In this document: positions 43,001-54,144 of the stretch, one piece after another
How positions within the stretch are numbered: the first letter of the stretch is position 1
Layout: every line of letters begins with the position of its first letter
Source: Ricordea florida
Lineage: Eukaryota > Cnidaria > Anthozoa > Corallimorpharia > Ricordeidae
DNA length: 64,000 bases
Direction: 5' to 3'
Assembly (NCBI GenBank): GCA_949710005.1
Contig: OX453280.1
Coordinates: 7,772,034 to 7,836,033 of the forward strand
Position numbers and translations under genes: made by a program
Notes under the pieces: generated by a model
Database searches by the model: none
The model's input: the letters and a program-made list of their open reading frames with translations, nothing else
Told to the model about the DNA's origin: nothing

Positions 43001-43045
43001 TCGAGTACCGTCCTTATAGAGCTGCCGTTGATTCAGAGAAGATGA
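30557..43045 (+). CDS. MORN-repeat protein gene, at least 12 exons (5' end not identified)
   Basis: Exons with matching phases and GT-AG borders: 30557-30633, 31452-31535 (or to 31577), 32404-32450, 33303-33393, 33630-33767, 35988-36125, 36502-36550, 37133-37221, 38095-38146, 38568-38641, 41482-41556 and 42971-43045 (TGA 43043-43045). Almost every exon encodes MORN units such as [49 protein letters not shown] and [15 protein letters not shown]. Two exons are each 138 bases and carry two repeats. MORN repeats bind membranes or act as rigid scaffolds, often in ciliary or junctional complexes. The C-terminus leaves the repeat pattern ([21 protein letters not shown]). The first exon is entered in phase, so upstream exons are missing or lie in the repeat-rich DNA before it. 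Exon 2 carries a TAG in its longer form, and the acceptor of the 38568 exon is uncertain. Confidence 0.8.
30650..30925. repeat. Tandem duplication of about 140 bp in the first visible MORN intron
   Basis: A unit starting TATAATAGCTGGATAGAG and ending AATAAACCAAAACCTC occurs twice (about 30650-30780 and 30791-30925) with only a few differences, so it is recent. Confidence 0.75.
31605..31740. mobile_element. Near-palindromic MITE
   Basis: Arms of about 65 bases beginning GTTATTTACCGGG and containing CCGTATGGGAAAAAACTGTG meet at a GGCCGAGGGCC-like centre. It lies 27 bases behind the longer exon-2 donor of the MORN gene. Confidence 0.7.
31955..32055 (+). mobile_element. tRNA-derived SINE head
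   Basis: ATAGCTCGTCGGTAGAGCG resembles an A box and GTTTGTTCGACTGC a degenerate B box, spaced as in a tRNA. The cloverleaf is imperfect and the tail is not tRNA, so I read it as a SINE and not a tRNA gene. Confidence 0.5.
33056..33257. repeat. 12-bp minisatellite in a MORN intron
   Basis: The unit CTTGGTCAATAA repeats about 17 times with few variants (GTCAGTAA, GTCGATAA, ACCTGG). It opens long frames on both strands, but these are only the repeat read as protein. Confidence 0.9.
34615..34795 (-). mobile_element. Dispersed SINE-like repeat
   Basis: The stretch with CTGGATGGGATGCTTGTC and GGGTTACCCCCAACATTA looks like a repeat body I associate with many invertebrate genomes. No tRNA-type promoter is visible in this copy. 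The strand is uncertain. Confidence 0.35.
34818..35105. mobile_element. Compound fold-back element
   Basis: Inner pair: GTAATAATATACATGC at 34818 with GCATGTATATTATTAAC at 34931. Outer long pair: 34951-35011 is nearly the reverse complement of 35046-35105 (CAATTTGGGATAAATCAGCA arms). Typical of palindromic MITEs. Confidence 0.6.
35110..35205 (-). mobile_element. tRNA-derived SINE head
   Basis: Read on the minus strand: GTAGTGCAGTGGTTAG (A box) and GGAGTTCGAGTCC (B box) within 65 bases, with a tRNA-like 5' GGAGACGCG. No match between acceptor ends, so not called a tRNA gene. Confidence 0.5.
35206..35930. other. MORN intron sequence without features
   Basis: AT-rich intron DNA. No ORF, repeat or structured element that I can support. 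Confidence 0.4.
38347..38396. repeat. (AAAT/AAAC)n simple repeat
   Basis: About 50 bases of AATAAACAAATAAATA-type tetramers in a MORN intron. Confidence 0.85.
38675..38820. repeat. Imperfect minisatellite of ACACGTGACATG units
   Basis: Four to five units of about 28 bases each carrying GACACGTGACATGCAC or a variant, starting just behind the donor of the 38568-38641 exon. The core CACGTG is itself palindromic. Confidence 0.65.
39140..39395. mobile_element. Fold-back element with a tRNA-like core
   Basis: ATTACGAACTCACAAAAT at about 39147 pairs with ATTTTGTGAGTTCGTAAT at about 39369, extended by GAGCTCCC. Inside, on the minus strand, is a tRNA-like stretch with CACCGCTATCGCAAGG and GGTTCGAATC. 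Related sequence is tandemly repeated at 54917-55520. Confidence 0.6.
39578..39870 (+). mobile_element. tRNA-derived SINE with a LINE-like tail
   Basis: The head has A box TTGGCGCAGTGGTGAGAG and B box CCGAGTTCGATTACC. A body follows. The tail GCTAGATACAGTTGAC(A)CTCAAATAAAG and (ATT)n matches the 3' end of the LINE at 41221-41256. It is a MORN-intron insertion. Confidence 0.7.
39915..40040. repeat. (ATT/TAA)n microsatellite
   Basis: A TAA run switches to an ATT run, giving a perfect fold-back of simple repeats just before the LINE fragment. Confidence 0.9.
40041..41262 (+). mobile_element. 5'-truncated R2/NeSL-type LINE with restriction-like endonuclease
   Basis: The frame open from about 40041 to 41120 encodes the C-terminal part of a site-specific-type non-LTR retrotransposon. 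Marks: [13 protein letters not shown] after the lost reverse transcriptase; a CCHC-type finger ([15 protein letters not shown], about 40480-40530); and a PD-(D/E)XK nuclease core (APDARLD then FFDVRVCHP, about 40670-40760) that would nick target DNA. Then comes a 3' UTR with AATAAA and the tail shared with the SINE at 39578-39870. The whole reverse transcriptase is missing, so the copy cannot move. The remaining frame has no stops, implying a fairly young insertion. It sits in a MORN intron on the same strand as the gene. Confidence 0.8.
41340..41395. repeat. (ATT)n microsatellite
   Basis: An interrupted ATT run about 85 bases before the penultimate MORN exon. Confidence 0.85.
41614..41989. 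mobile_element. 376-bp MITE
   Basis: Terminal inverted repeats of 22 bases with one mismatch (AATATCATAGGTGACGAATT). An inner palindrome GTAATTTCACATGTGAAATT lies at about 41670. Confidence 0.7.
41996..42154. mobile_element. Fold-back MITE
   Basis: GTAATCAAATGGTGA at 41996 pairs with TCACCATTTGATTAC near 42153. The arms carry TTTTGTCCAAATTCTAATAA and its complement. It abuts the preceding MITE. Confidence 0.65.
42155..42960. other. Last MORN intron, no other feature
   Basis: AT-rich intron DNA before the acceptor at 42969-42970. Nothing recognisable. Confidence 0.4.
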
Positions 43046-45440
43046 TGGCAGTGGAAACACAAAATATATTGTAAATTCTGTATGATAACTACACAAAGAA
43101 CAATTTATCAAAGTCACGGCACCTGTGAGGGCTCTTAAACTACAGAACACATTTATTATAAGTAACATTGGATGGGAAATTCCTGTGACAAACTGCCGTT
43201 TTAGTGAAACATTAAATGGCATATAACAAGCATACATGTTTGCTAATTTTCTAGTAAAGAAAGTAAAACGTTTCTTTAACAGAATTGTTTAGACTAGCTA
43301 TACGCAGCGAAACCGAACGATGTTTGCTTTGTATTAATAGTATTATTTACTTTGGCGTGATGTCAAGATAAAAGTAGTCTTTTCGCAGGCCTTGTCTGGC
43401 CCTTCATGCAACACTTCTTCGTGCCGTTGCGGAAATGCGTTGCGTGACGTGCCACACAATGCGTACGAAGGAGATTAACATAAAAACAGCACAAACTGGT
43501 ACTGGTTTCAGTGGCTGTTGCTTCAACCTGGTAGAAACCTGAAGGTTTTTGTTTCTTAAAATGATTTAAGTATTTTCAGATACTTTATGCATTGTTGCTA
43601 TTTTGTTGGCATAACCTTGGCAAAATATATCATTTGCCATGTATACGTTTCTGTTGCAGTCGCAAGAATTGTGTTTTATGCATGATTTTTCCTCGTCCAT
43701 CCAGACACTTTCACAATTTTATTACAGATTTTTTTTTAATATAGTTACTTGGAAATTCGTGCCGTTAAATGACAGATTGTTTGGACTTGAAAGGTTGTCA
43801 CGCAATCTTCCGACCCACACCCATTCGCAGTTGCCATTGAGGTTTGTCACACGATTTTCTTTCTCAGAAAAAAACGCCTGAAATGGTTTCACTCTTTCAC
43901 TCCTAAGATGTGAGTGCTATATTATTATTGCATATTAGTTTGGAGTATTTGATATAGGATCAGTTCAAACATTAGTCCTCCGGGGATGTTGGTTCTGAAA
44001 AGAACCGTTGTTAACGCTGACCAGAAGCTTATCAGTTGGAGCGTTCCCCTCCTTAATATTCTTGATAAGGCGTTTAGAAAGATATAGTCATTTCTTAGGA
44101 AAACCATTCGCATGGAATGATGGTGTTTCCGCCGCCGTTCGCCCATTTTGGCCAAAGTGATATAGCTGCCGAGTAAACTATGGGCAAAATAGAACTTTTC
44201 CTCCATATTTGATTTTCTCGTGGTCCCTTTGTACAAACCATTTCTCAGTACAACCAGTTTGCAAGCCCATAATGCCTTTCATCAATCGCGCACGTCATCG
44301 CGCACTGTAAGGTGGATTGGTTTTCAAAATGTCACGAAGCCACTCTAACTTGACCAACCCTTTGCAACAATTTGGAGCAGGATCACAAAACTATGGAAGT
44401 TGTTCCTGAGGCGTCAAAACACTCCTGGTGATGGGCTCCCATTTCGACAATAGACCTTATTAACTTGTACATTTTGTTTTCCCAATACAGATCATGTGAT
44501 GATGCTCGGGAGATTTGATCCTGTCTTGTTCATTAAAAAGAGTGTAGGCAGACATATTCATGCTTGCATGCACTCTTTTTAATGAACAGGACAAAGGATC
44601 ATCACATGATCTGTATTTGAAAAACAAAATGTACAAGCGAATAAGGTCTATTGGTCTGCACGACAAGGTATTAATATTGTAAGGAGACGTTACGTATTGA
44701 TCACATCTGGGAGTCAATGGTACAGGAATAAATTGCATAAGGTTTTAGCTTAATGTGATAGGTAAATACATCTAGCGGTAAACAATGTGAGATATGAATA
44801 TATAGGTAGGTACTTATTATTAAAATTCTCAATAGAACAGATATTGAATTTTCCCCAATTTAAAAATCAAGCTGACAGTAATTAGCCATAGACATGGTAT
44901 TTATAAATTGAGGATTTTAAGGGAATGATATAATTCAGTCTAAGTTGGCTCAGTGTATAGACAGTGTGCAAATAATAACAATGCAATAAACAGTATGCAC
45001 TGTAAAAAGAACAGAAAATAAAGATGCCGTTTTTGTAGCTGGATAGTTTGAAATTTTAATTTAGTTGTCAGTAATGCCGAAAACAGCGGCTTGACCAGAA
45101 GATGCCATTACCTGCATGCTGCATGCTAAGTCATAGCCAAATTTGATGTAACCAGTGGAAAATTTCTTTTATTCACAGTATGGACTTTCAATTAACTGAC
45201 GAAAAAGTTTTAATAGTACATCAAATTAAAACTTTATGACTAGGACAGTTTTACTAAAATCAGTATATGACATTGTTTGGTGTTTTTGTTGATCAAAGGT
45301 GACCACAAGAATGGTTCTATAGGGATCTCCCAATAAAAAAGTTCACTTTTTCATGCAGGGAATGTAAAAGAGGAAAACATAAAGCAATACCTGGGGACCA
45401 CAACAACAATTGTTTGTAGTTCATACAACTGTACATAAAA
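43046..45440. other. Intergenic DNA between convergent host genes
   Basis: Includes the 3' UTR of the MORN gene and presumably of the angel gene. No ORF worth calling. One fold-back MITE is at 44449-44652. Confidence 0.4.
44449..44652. mobile_element. Fold-back MITE
   Basis: AATAGACCTTATTAACTTGT at the left pairs with the reverse complement at the right end. Inner arms pair too (AGATCATGTGATGATG, and AAAAAGAGTGTA with its partner). Confidence 0.7.
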
Positions 45441-45770
45441 ACACACTTAAAGACATAACACAAATGTTGCTACTAATGAAAGATGATCAGATGATAGAAA
45501 CCTGTTGGGAAGGCCTTCCATTAAGCAGATCTGCTCCTCTGTCAGAAGTCTTAGAATTCCTGTTGGCTGCAACAGTCCATGATTAGTTTTACAGCTTTGG
45601 CAGTTCCACCTGCCTCCAGGAGAATAGAAAATGTAGTCTACAACTGTGCACACTCTTTCATGGAAGGTTGTCACTTCCTGCTGTCCTGGCTGTTTCCTGA
45701 TAAAATGTTTGTAGGTGCTGTTAAAGTTAAGCTTGTGACGCTGTATTGTGGATGCAGTGAATGCTTCCTT

Positions 45771-47472
45771 CTGTGAAAGAATCAGACATGCTTCCTTCTG
45801 TGAAAGAATCAGACATTCTTAAGGAGCTAAAAAATCTTAAGCGGAAAAAAGCGTCTGGACTGGATAATTTCCCCCCGGGACTGCTCAAAGACGCTGCCTA
45901 TGTTTTAACCACGCCTTTGACATTTATCATCAATTTATCTCTAAAAACTGGAGTTGTGCCTAGTGAGTGGAAAGTGGCAAAGGTGATCCCTCTATACAAA
46001 TTAGGGTCTCTGGCTGAGGTTGACAATTACAGGCCTATCTCAATTCTCCCTACTTTGTCAAAGATCTTGGAAAGGATAGTCTATAAGCAGCTGATGGCTC
46101 ATTTAGAGCGTCATAATCTACTTTTTGAGTACCAATTTGGTTTCCGTCCGAACCGCTCAACGGAACTAGCTGTTACTTACTTCACTGATCTCATCAGAAA
46201 GGAGGCCGATAGTGGAAAGGCGACAGGAGCAGTTTTTATTGACTTATCAAAGGCATTCGATACCATTAGTCATTGCATTTTATTGAGTAAACTGTCCCGT
46301 TTTGGTGTATATGATATGGAACTTCAGTGGCTTACTGATTATTTATTCCATCGTAAGCAGATCGTTCAATTTCACGGTGTGCTTTCTGAACCAAATCCAA
46401 TTAACACTGGAGTTCCTCAAGGGAGTATTCTTGGGCCCCTCCTTTTTCTCATCTTCTTTAATGATGTGCATAGTCCGCTTCGTCATTGTAAGATTATCAC
46501 TTACGCTGACGATACGGTGATTTTTACATCCTCAAGTGATATTGATGCGATACAAAGCACTCTTTCACAGGACTTAGATAATCTATCTAACTGGTTTCGT
46601 GATAATGAACTTATTTTTAATCTAAAGAAAGGAAAATCTGAGGTGATGCTGTTTGGTACCGGTAAGCGGTTGAACCTGTTTCAAGGCTGTCAAGTCAAGC
46701 TCTCAGTCAACGGTTTTCCCATCAACATCACTACATGTTATAAGTACCTCGGCGTGCATCTGGACCCGACACTTAATTTTGAAACTCATTTTCAAAAAAT
46801 TTACAAGAAGGCAGCAGGAAGAGTGAACCTCTTACGGCGCATTCGTTCCAGTATTGATACTTTCACTGCCCAACGAATTTACCAATCGATGATTATGCCA
46901 ATATTTACGTATTGCGGCTATACTAGTCTTGGATGGTCAGAGTCCTGCAAACGCATGATCCGCTCCATTGAGACCCGAAGCCTTGAAATTATTTCTCCAA
47001 AATGCAGTTCGCAGAACTGTGATCTTCGAATTCTAACTGTTGATAACTTTTTACAAAAGAGAGCGTGCTGCTTTGTATTTGACTGCCTTAATGGAACTGC
47101 ATGCTTTCCATTTAAAGACTATTTTCACCGATTACATCATAACGCTTTAAACACCCGCAACAATGGGAAAACTGCAAAACTACCAAAAGTCAGACTGGAT
47201 TTTGCGCGCCGTAGCTTTTATTTTTTAGGTGCCTCGATTTTTAATTTATTGCCTTTAAGTTTAAGAAACATTAATTCTAGAGTCTTATTTAGGAAAGCCT
47301 TAGACGATTATTACTTGTAAATTCTATTCTATTTTCAACGGTTTTTAATATGTATCTTATTTTATATATCTTAATATTTTTAATTCTTAGCAGGACCCCG
47401 TTGATAACAGTACTATGTACTGAAGGGTTATCCTGAGAAAATATTCGATTATTATTATTATTATTATTATTC
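45771..47472 (+). mobile_element. Young 5'-truncated non-LTR retrotransposon (LINE) with open RT
   Basis: An uninterrupted 519-codon frame (45761-47320, first codons from flank and junction) encodes a reverse transcriptase. It has KKASGLDNFPPGLLK, RPISILPTLSKILE, motif A FIDLSKAFDT, motif B TGVPQGSILGPLLF, motif C YADDTVIF, and the usual C-terminal region (CGYTSLGWSESC). The endonuclease domain is missing through 5' truncation. A short 3' UTR and an (ATT)n tail end at about 47472. The open frame argues for a recent insertion. It lies antisense within an angel coding exon. A 27-base unit is repeated in tandem across its 5' junction (45762-45788, 45789-45815). Confidence 0.85.
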
Positions 47473-48509
47473 TCTGCCAACAGAGCACTTGGCTGTGAGT
47501 TACAATGAATTACTTCTTGTTCTTTGGTCTCATAGGAAGACTTCTCTATGATTGACAGTTTGCAGTCACTGGGTTGCAGACCACTGAACGACTCTGAATG
47601 ACTATGGTTACAACTTGAAGTTGAATTCCCAGATGCCAGTTTTGGGCTGCATTCATCTTTCCACTCCTTGGCATAAGATTTCCCCAAACTTCCTTTTGCT
47701 TGAACATCATGTCTCTTGCGAGAAGATGTTGTTATTCCAAGCTCCCATGGAATGAGATTACAGCTTGCAGCCTGCCATGAAGGAAAGTACTGTCGAAAGT
47801 CATTCTGTCCAGAGAAATTATCCCTATGCATACCCTTGTAATCCAGGAAGCCTCGAGCAACAAAATTATAGATGGGTGAAAATGGAGTACTATTAAAATC
47901 CCCACAAAATACTATTGGGTGATAAAAAGGATTTTCATCATCAGATGCTGAAATCCTTGCTATTTCATCAATTTCTGCAAAAAGGTAAGCCAACTGTGTA
48001 AGTTTGATGTCCCCTCTTCTTGTGTTGAAAAGTGAATGAGTATTTGCTATACAAAGACAAGTGTCAGATGGAGGTGATTGTCTTTCCCTTATCACAGCTT
48101 TTGGTTTCAGCAAAGTTAGGACAGCAACATTGTCTCGATCCATGAGTCTGACACCTGGTACATTGAAGGAGACAAGTTTTGTTTTGACCAAGGTAAATTC
48201 GGATTCTCTATAAAAAGTGGCACACCCATCAACTTTGTTGCCTGTTCTCTTCTTGTACACTCCAACATAACCTTACAATGAGAAAAGCAAAATAAAATGT
48301 TTGATTAAGCTAGTTACAGAATACACTCTACTGATCACAAACAAGGGGATATAGTCAAGGCGTGGTGGAATTTTCCAATTGAGTTGGACATGTGTGGTGA
48401 TGTACGTATCAAGGGGCTGCACCAAATTCATATCCAACCTTTCTCTCTTAGCTTGGGCTCAAACCAGTCTTGGAAATGTTCCTCTTCCACTTCTTGAAGA
48501 CACAAAATC

Positions 48510-49580
48510 TGAAAAAATTCAGAAACGTTAAATTATTGTACTTACTTTTCAGCCTGACTGACATATTACATCTGATCCCGTGAGCAGGGATGTAGATAAT
48601 AGCCGGGAGCCGGGAAAATTACCCGGCTGTGAGCGTGATTTTTCCGGCTGTAAAGGCTAGTAGCCACCTCAAAAAGGACTTACTCTCTCTCCTAAAAATT
48701 TAATGTTTCCGGAGGAATTTCAGCAATTTTTTTTATGTACTCGCACATTTGTTTCTCTTTTACTTCAACTGAACGTAGCACTCCATTTTGTTAAGTTCGA
48801 ACGATCGCATTGAGTTTCTGTTTTGCAGATTCTACCCCTTTTGTCAGCGGTATTTATACTTTATGTAAACAAAATAATGCGAAATCGCAAATTCACTGGG
48901 AAAAGTTTCAAAGGGGATCAATTTTGCACCCGAAATGAAGAAAAACACGTTTCTGAGAGTCTAGATTTCGACATTTTCCGGGGAAGCATGCCCCCGGACC
49001 CCCCCTAGATGTATCGTGCTAAAGGCGTGATAAAATGAGCCACCAGCTCATCATACCCGCCTATGATATCAACATTTCCGCCTGTTAAAATATCTATCTA
49101 TATCCCTGCGTGAGGGCCAATATTTTACCAGAACTGGACTTAGTAATGTCTCAAATGCTACTGTGGAATACAAATTTAAATCTTTGTCTTTTAAATCATA
49201 CATGCCATATTTGCAATCTTGAGGAAACAAGCTTGGTTGACTCAATAAATGATTTAGTATCTAGCCATTTTGTTTTGCTTTGTTTTGCAGGACAAGGGGA
49301 AATCCCCATTGGGCAAGACAGTTCATTTTGCCCACTCTGGTAGCCAATCAGAATCTATTTTGCAATAGCTCACAGTACCAGAAACATAGTAATATAATGT
49401 AGTGCAACACTTACAACAAAGATTTTTGCCTTACACTTCTATGGGTGTTGAAGAAACAGAAGTTAAGAAGAGAGAAACAAGGTTAAAGGTTTGATTCCTA
49501 GTGGGAGAACTTGTATTTGCTTTTTCCTAGTTTGTCTGTGGCAAGGTACTGAAAAGTACATCTTTCACAACTTAATAATA
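48510..49580. other. Intron of the angel gene
   Basis: Non-coding. At about 48980-49010 it holds GCATGCCCCCGGACC, also found at about 12985-13000, which marks a dispersed repeat family. Confidence 0.4.
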
Positions 49581-50426
49581 CTCACATCAGCACCATAGAG
49601 AAGCAGTTCTTTCAACAGATTCCTCTTTCTATAGTCCCAGTTCTTGACCCAATCATTTGCACCAGTGTACAACTCATTGTGCGACTGTAGTAAACCATCA
49701 GCTAGCACATTGTATGATACTACACTGAAGTAAAAGTTCCGACTTCCCTCTCTATGGTAACACCTCCTGTGAAAGCTACACCACTGGCGACCTAGTGCAT
49801 ACACTGACTTAAAGAGTGGGTGACGACTTGATGGATCACAGTTTGACTGACAAGAAGCTGCCTTGAATGACTGTTCACCAGCTTGTTGTTGCTTAAGTAT
49901 CTCTGCAGATTTTTCCAAATGCACGGAACTTGCACTGTCTGAAGAACTGGGTGTTACAATTTCTAAGTCACTTTCCTCTCCTAATGGGGTTCCAAAATTG
50001 GTGAACATGGAGATAATATGACAGAAATAATATCCAAGTTAATACAGAAATTGACAATTATCAAGATATGCGGCCACATTGAAAACCGCCCTCTTGAAAA
50101 CACGCGCTTTGCGGGCCGCAAATGACTTCTAGCGGGCCGTTAATGCATTAACGGCCCTGCAGCTGAGTCCATTGCCTGTGAACGGGAAGACTATAATTTT
50201 TTTAAATATAAACTGTCTTTTTGCTAATCATTGTTACCAATCTTTTTAAAACTAGATACTTGACATTTTATTGTAAACAAAAAGGAATGTTATTTGGCTC
50301 TTGTTTAGCTGATCGTATTGTAGCAACAACTTTCCATACCATAGTTTCATGCTACATCTCTGTTAAACATTTTTTTCTTATTAAATGAATTTGTACGATT
50401 TGGCCTTGTGTATTGATAATAATGAA

Positions 50427-50565
50427 AATCGCATGACTTTTGTTGGTCATATAGTTTATTTGTGTCCCTCGTAGCATCATTTGCGCCCTTGCGCTTCGCG
50501 CTCGGGCGCAAATGATGCTACTCGGGCCACAAATAAACTATATGCCCTCCAAAATTCATGTGATT
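50427..50565. mobile_element. Fold-back MITE
   Basis: CATATAGTTTATTTGTG with CACAAATAAACTATATG, and GTAGCATCATTTGCGCCC with its complement, around a CGCTTCGCG centre. Confidence 0.75.
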
Positions 50566-51127
50566 GTCCTATTGCCAATGGTCAATTTGGTAATGTGTCA
50601 TCAAACATTATTTTAATATGTTCAGTACATGTATAGTGGTAACTTGTCCACCCTAGTTAAAAAAATTGCAAACTATGCAGATTTTGAGCAGGAAAATACC
50701 TTGTATAGGTCTACAAGTCACAATCAAAAGTATTAGCTGAAACTTTACTATAGCTTTTTAAAAACGCTTTCGGTGGATTTCCAAATACATGTAACCCTAT
50801 ATTCCATTACGCATGGTGGAGCTATTTATAGTAAGTTGTACAAAGATGTTTCTGTTTTTCAAGAATGACACGATAAAATTACTAGCACGTATAACAAAGG
50901 AGGGTGTATATAATTCTAGTTCAAGAAAAAGAAAGCAGAGAAAGAGAAAATAGTGGATGAAAGCATGGAAGTTTGAAGATACCAGCAACAGAAGATATAC
51001 AAATTCGGTTGTAAAATAAAGCTATGGAATGCTTGAATATCGTGATGTTTTGAACCCTCTTCAGTGTTAAAAGGGGAACACACATGCATACTCTCGACAC
51101 TAGGACTCGTTTTATTTAACAAATAAA

Positions 51128-51290
51128 GAAGCCTAAGCCGTGTATTACACTGTGATAAAACACGACGGGCATTTGAAAACACGAGTGAAATTTAGAAAAC
51201 ACGAGTCGCAGGCGACTGTTTGATACATTTCTCGAGTGTTCTCAAATGTTCAGAGTGTTTTTTCACATTGTAATACACGGCTTAGGCTTC
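51128..51290. mobile_element. Fold-back MITE
   Basis: GAAGCCTAAGCCGTGTATTA at the left end is mirrored exactly at the right end. The arms continue with AAAACAC/GTGTTTT. Confidence 0.75.
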
Positions 51291-52551
51291 TTCATTTTGC
51301 TTTATGATATATATTTTACACGCCGAGGGTAAAAGCAACATAGCACACGGATCGACAAATTAAACGGACGCCATTTAATACCAATTTCTCTTCTTTGTTA
51401 TATTAATCTCAGCGTCGAAGCTTTCAGCTGCTTCGCAGAGAACTCCATCATGACTTTCTTCAAAGAAAATGTTTTTCCTCATCTGTAACAAAAATGTTGA
51501 TTAGAGGCAATGTGGTGAAAAACAATAAAACACGCTTTTTCCATGTTTTATACTCTGATAAGACGTGGGTTTTTGACCAATCAGAACGCGCGCAGGGTCC
51601 TATCTAGCCTGCATAACAGGCGTGATTATTTTGCGTATTTCAGGCGAACAGAGGCGAAAACGAGGCGAGCGAAAGGCGAGTCGCGCGCGAGGAGAGGAGC
51701 ACACCATTGTTCAAATGCTTGCTGTTAGTGCTTTAAAAGCGATCTGAAACGAGCAAATTGAAGCACTGAACAATCTTGGAATATCAGCAGCAGAAGTTGG
51801 ATTTCTTCAAGTAATTTCTCCAACCACTCTTTTTTCAACAACATCTCAGCACTTCCAAATATCACGCTGTATTCTCCGCGGAAAATATTCACGTCTTCCT
51901 GTTCACTTATTCCAAATTGGTGGGAAGTATCGAACTTCTCGTTGTTGATGAAGCCCACGTAGCTAAGACTTGGTGAGAATTTATTTCCGATTGAATTCGT
52001 TAGATTAAATCAGTGATTTTCCTGCAGTTATGTTAAGATTTGATTGGCAATTACCGAAACTTGCCAAGATCCCTGTTAGTAAATCTTAAAATCTAACGCT
52101 GTGATTGGCTTGTCATTTAAGGGTGTGTCTGGGGGCGGAAGAGCTTGAACAATAATGATAATAATAATAATAATTATTTTTTTAATAATTAAAAATCTTT
52201 ATTCAATACTCATAAAAAGAACTATGTACAGTGCTTCACTTAGAAGGAATTAAAACGAAATTTGTACCTTGATATCTGTTAGAAAGAAAAGATCATAATA
52301 TCTCAATATTTCTTGAAATATAATCCACGACAGTGTTTCTCTACTAGTTATTATTACTATTATCTTTAGCAATTACCACCGATATTAAACATCTTTTTTT
52401 CTCTTTTAAATCTGGCACGATAAGAATATTCAAAATAGTAAAAAAAAAGAATTCATTATTTACAAGTCATTTCATTCAAAAAACAATAAAATCAAAATCT
52501 ATCGTCCTAAAATAATAATAATAATAATCATAATATAATAATTATAATAAT

Positions 52552-52585
<34 letters not shown>

Positions 52586-53437
52586 TTTAGACAGGGGGCG
52601 GTCTCACATAAGGTGGTTTTCAAAACGGCCCAGCTGTAATACTGTGTGTACAGGCGTTACTTTTTTCGCGCTCCTCCCCTCGCGCGCGATTCTCCTTCGC
52701 GCTCGCCTCGCTTTCGCCTATGTTCGCCTGAGATACGCAAAAAGTCACGCCAGTCATGCAGGCTAGGTCCTATCTATATTATAATCTCATACAAAAAACA
52801 CATGCGAACTGAACAGAACCGAAAAACATGAGGGCATCATATGATTCCCAAATATGGCATGAGCCAATAAGAAAGACAAATGTGAACTGCATAAGTCATC
52901 ATAATATTCTAACTTTCATGAGCTTGTCACCGGGAGCGTTCCTCTCCTTTATATTCTTGATCGGATGTTTTGACAGACCTAGTGCATCAAATACAAATAG
53001 ACCAATGGTGTGTTCTATCAGAGGTCGTTTATTTACTTATTTACATACACTAACTTAAAATGAAGTTAACATTAAGTAGGATGTCCAGTCTGAAAACATC
53101 CGTATCCTGACAGTCAGCTCATCTATCCCAGTTATAATTTGAGGAAAACCATCGTCCAAATCTCGGAAAAGAAAGTGAAGCGGGAGCAATGGGTGATGCA
53201 TGTTCTGTCTTACTTCACTGCAATTACTAAAACTGAAAGTTTATCAAAACAGACTTTACTTGATGACCCGCCTCGATTGACTTCCTCCACTTTTCCGTAT
53301 TTCAGTCAGAAATTCTACCGATCTTTTTAAAGTCCATAAAGACTTAGAAAAAAACCTGTAAGAAGAACAAACAAAGTGCAACAGTCCCAAAGGACGTGTA
53401 TTGTTCTCGCTACTCTTTTCTTGAAGAAAAGGAGCGT

Positions 53438-53476
53438 ATGCATAATGAAGTAGGGACCTGTGCGGAAATCTTGCCG
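53438..53476. mobile_element. Solo MITE arm
   Basis: TATGCATAATGAAGTAGG and CCTGTGCGGAAATCTTGCC match one arm of the palindromic MITE at 22391-22536. Confidence 0.6.
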
Positions 53477-54144
53477 GCTCTTGACCTATCAAACTACAAG
53501 TAAGCTTAATATTTTATAAGCTTATTATGAGGTACTTGCTTTGTTGTTTTGAATTTTCTGTTTACTAATAACGAAGGTTGTTGTGGAAGGTTTTCATAAT
53601 CTTTCAGCAAAATAAGCGACGAAAAGCTAACCATTCGATGCCAAGGAAATGGACATTCACATCGAATTTAACTCTCCCGGTTTAAAACGGTATGGTTTAA
53701 AACACAAAATCAAGGAAAACAACGCTTGATTTTTGTTACATCGAGTCTGAGTATTCCTACGTGATTGTATCATATAGTGTAATATAAATAGCCAAATGTT
53801 GACACTTCTATTGAATGCAGATATTTCTTCTGGGATATGGTGCATGGAATTACATGAGAAGTGGTCTGTAATTGTTGACCACTGAAAGACCATGATATTG
53901 TGATGTCGCTAGTGATCTTAAGCAATAAGAATCATGATTTTCGACAAAATATGCTTGTTTTGTTTTAGACTCCCTTGCTGTTGTACTCAAGTCCCCATTA
54001 AACCGGCGCAATAAGCACTTTTTATAACATTGTAGCCAAGTTGGCGCTGCCTTGAATTTCTGAAGAGGTTGGAAAAAGACAATATACACCATGTAGCTGT
54101 ATATTATTTTATTATATCTTTCAGTTAGTACGCGCGCTGTGATT

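Larger units (their letters stand above)
45447..50008 (-). pseudogene. angel: angel-like gene (CCR4/EEP nuclease family), coding exon split by a LINE
   Basis: Minus-strand exons: 49586-50008 (N-terminal start uncertain; ATG at 50008, or an acceptor before about 49979), 48439-48508, 47473-48271, and the continuation 45447-45770. Borders 49586/48508 (phase 0) and 48439/48271 (phase 1) fit exactly. The four EEP catalytic blocks are present: SYNVLADGLL, LCLQEVEEEHF, CGDFNSTPFSP and SSDHLSLVATF, plus the family tract EVTTFHERVCTVVDYIFYS. ANGEL proteins are endonuclease/exonuclease/phosphatase-fold enzymes; vertebrate members act on 2',3'-cyclic phosphate RNA ends. The third exon runs into the antisense 3' end of a LINE and reads into foreign codons; the rest of the protein resumes in frame at 45770. 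Upstream exons beyond 50008 were not found. On this allele the gene is probably disrupted unless the insert is removed by splicing. Confidence 0.8.

Noticed and set aside
47289-47470. C-terminal poly-Asn tail of the angel protein
   Set aside because: The Asn codons come from the antisense (ATT)n tail of the inserted LINE and are not original coding sequence.
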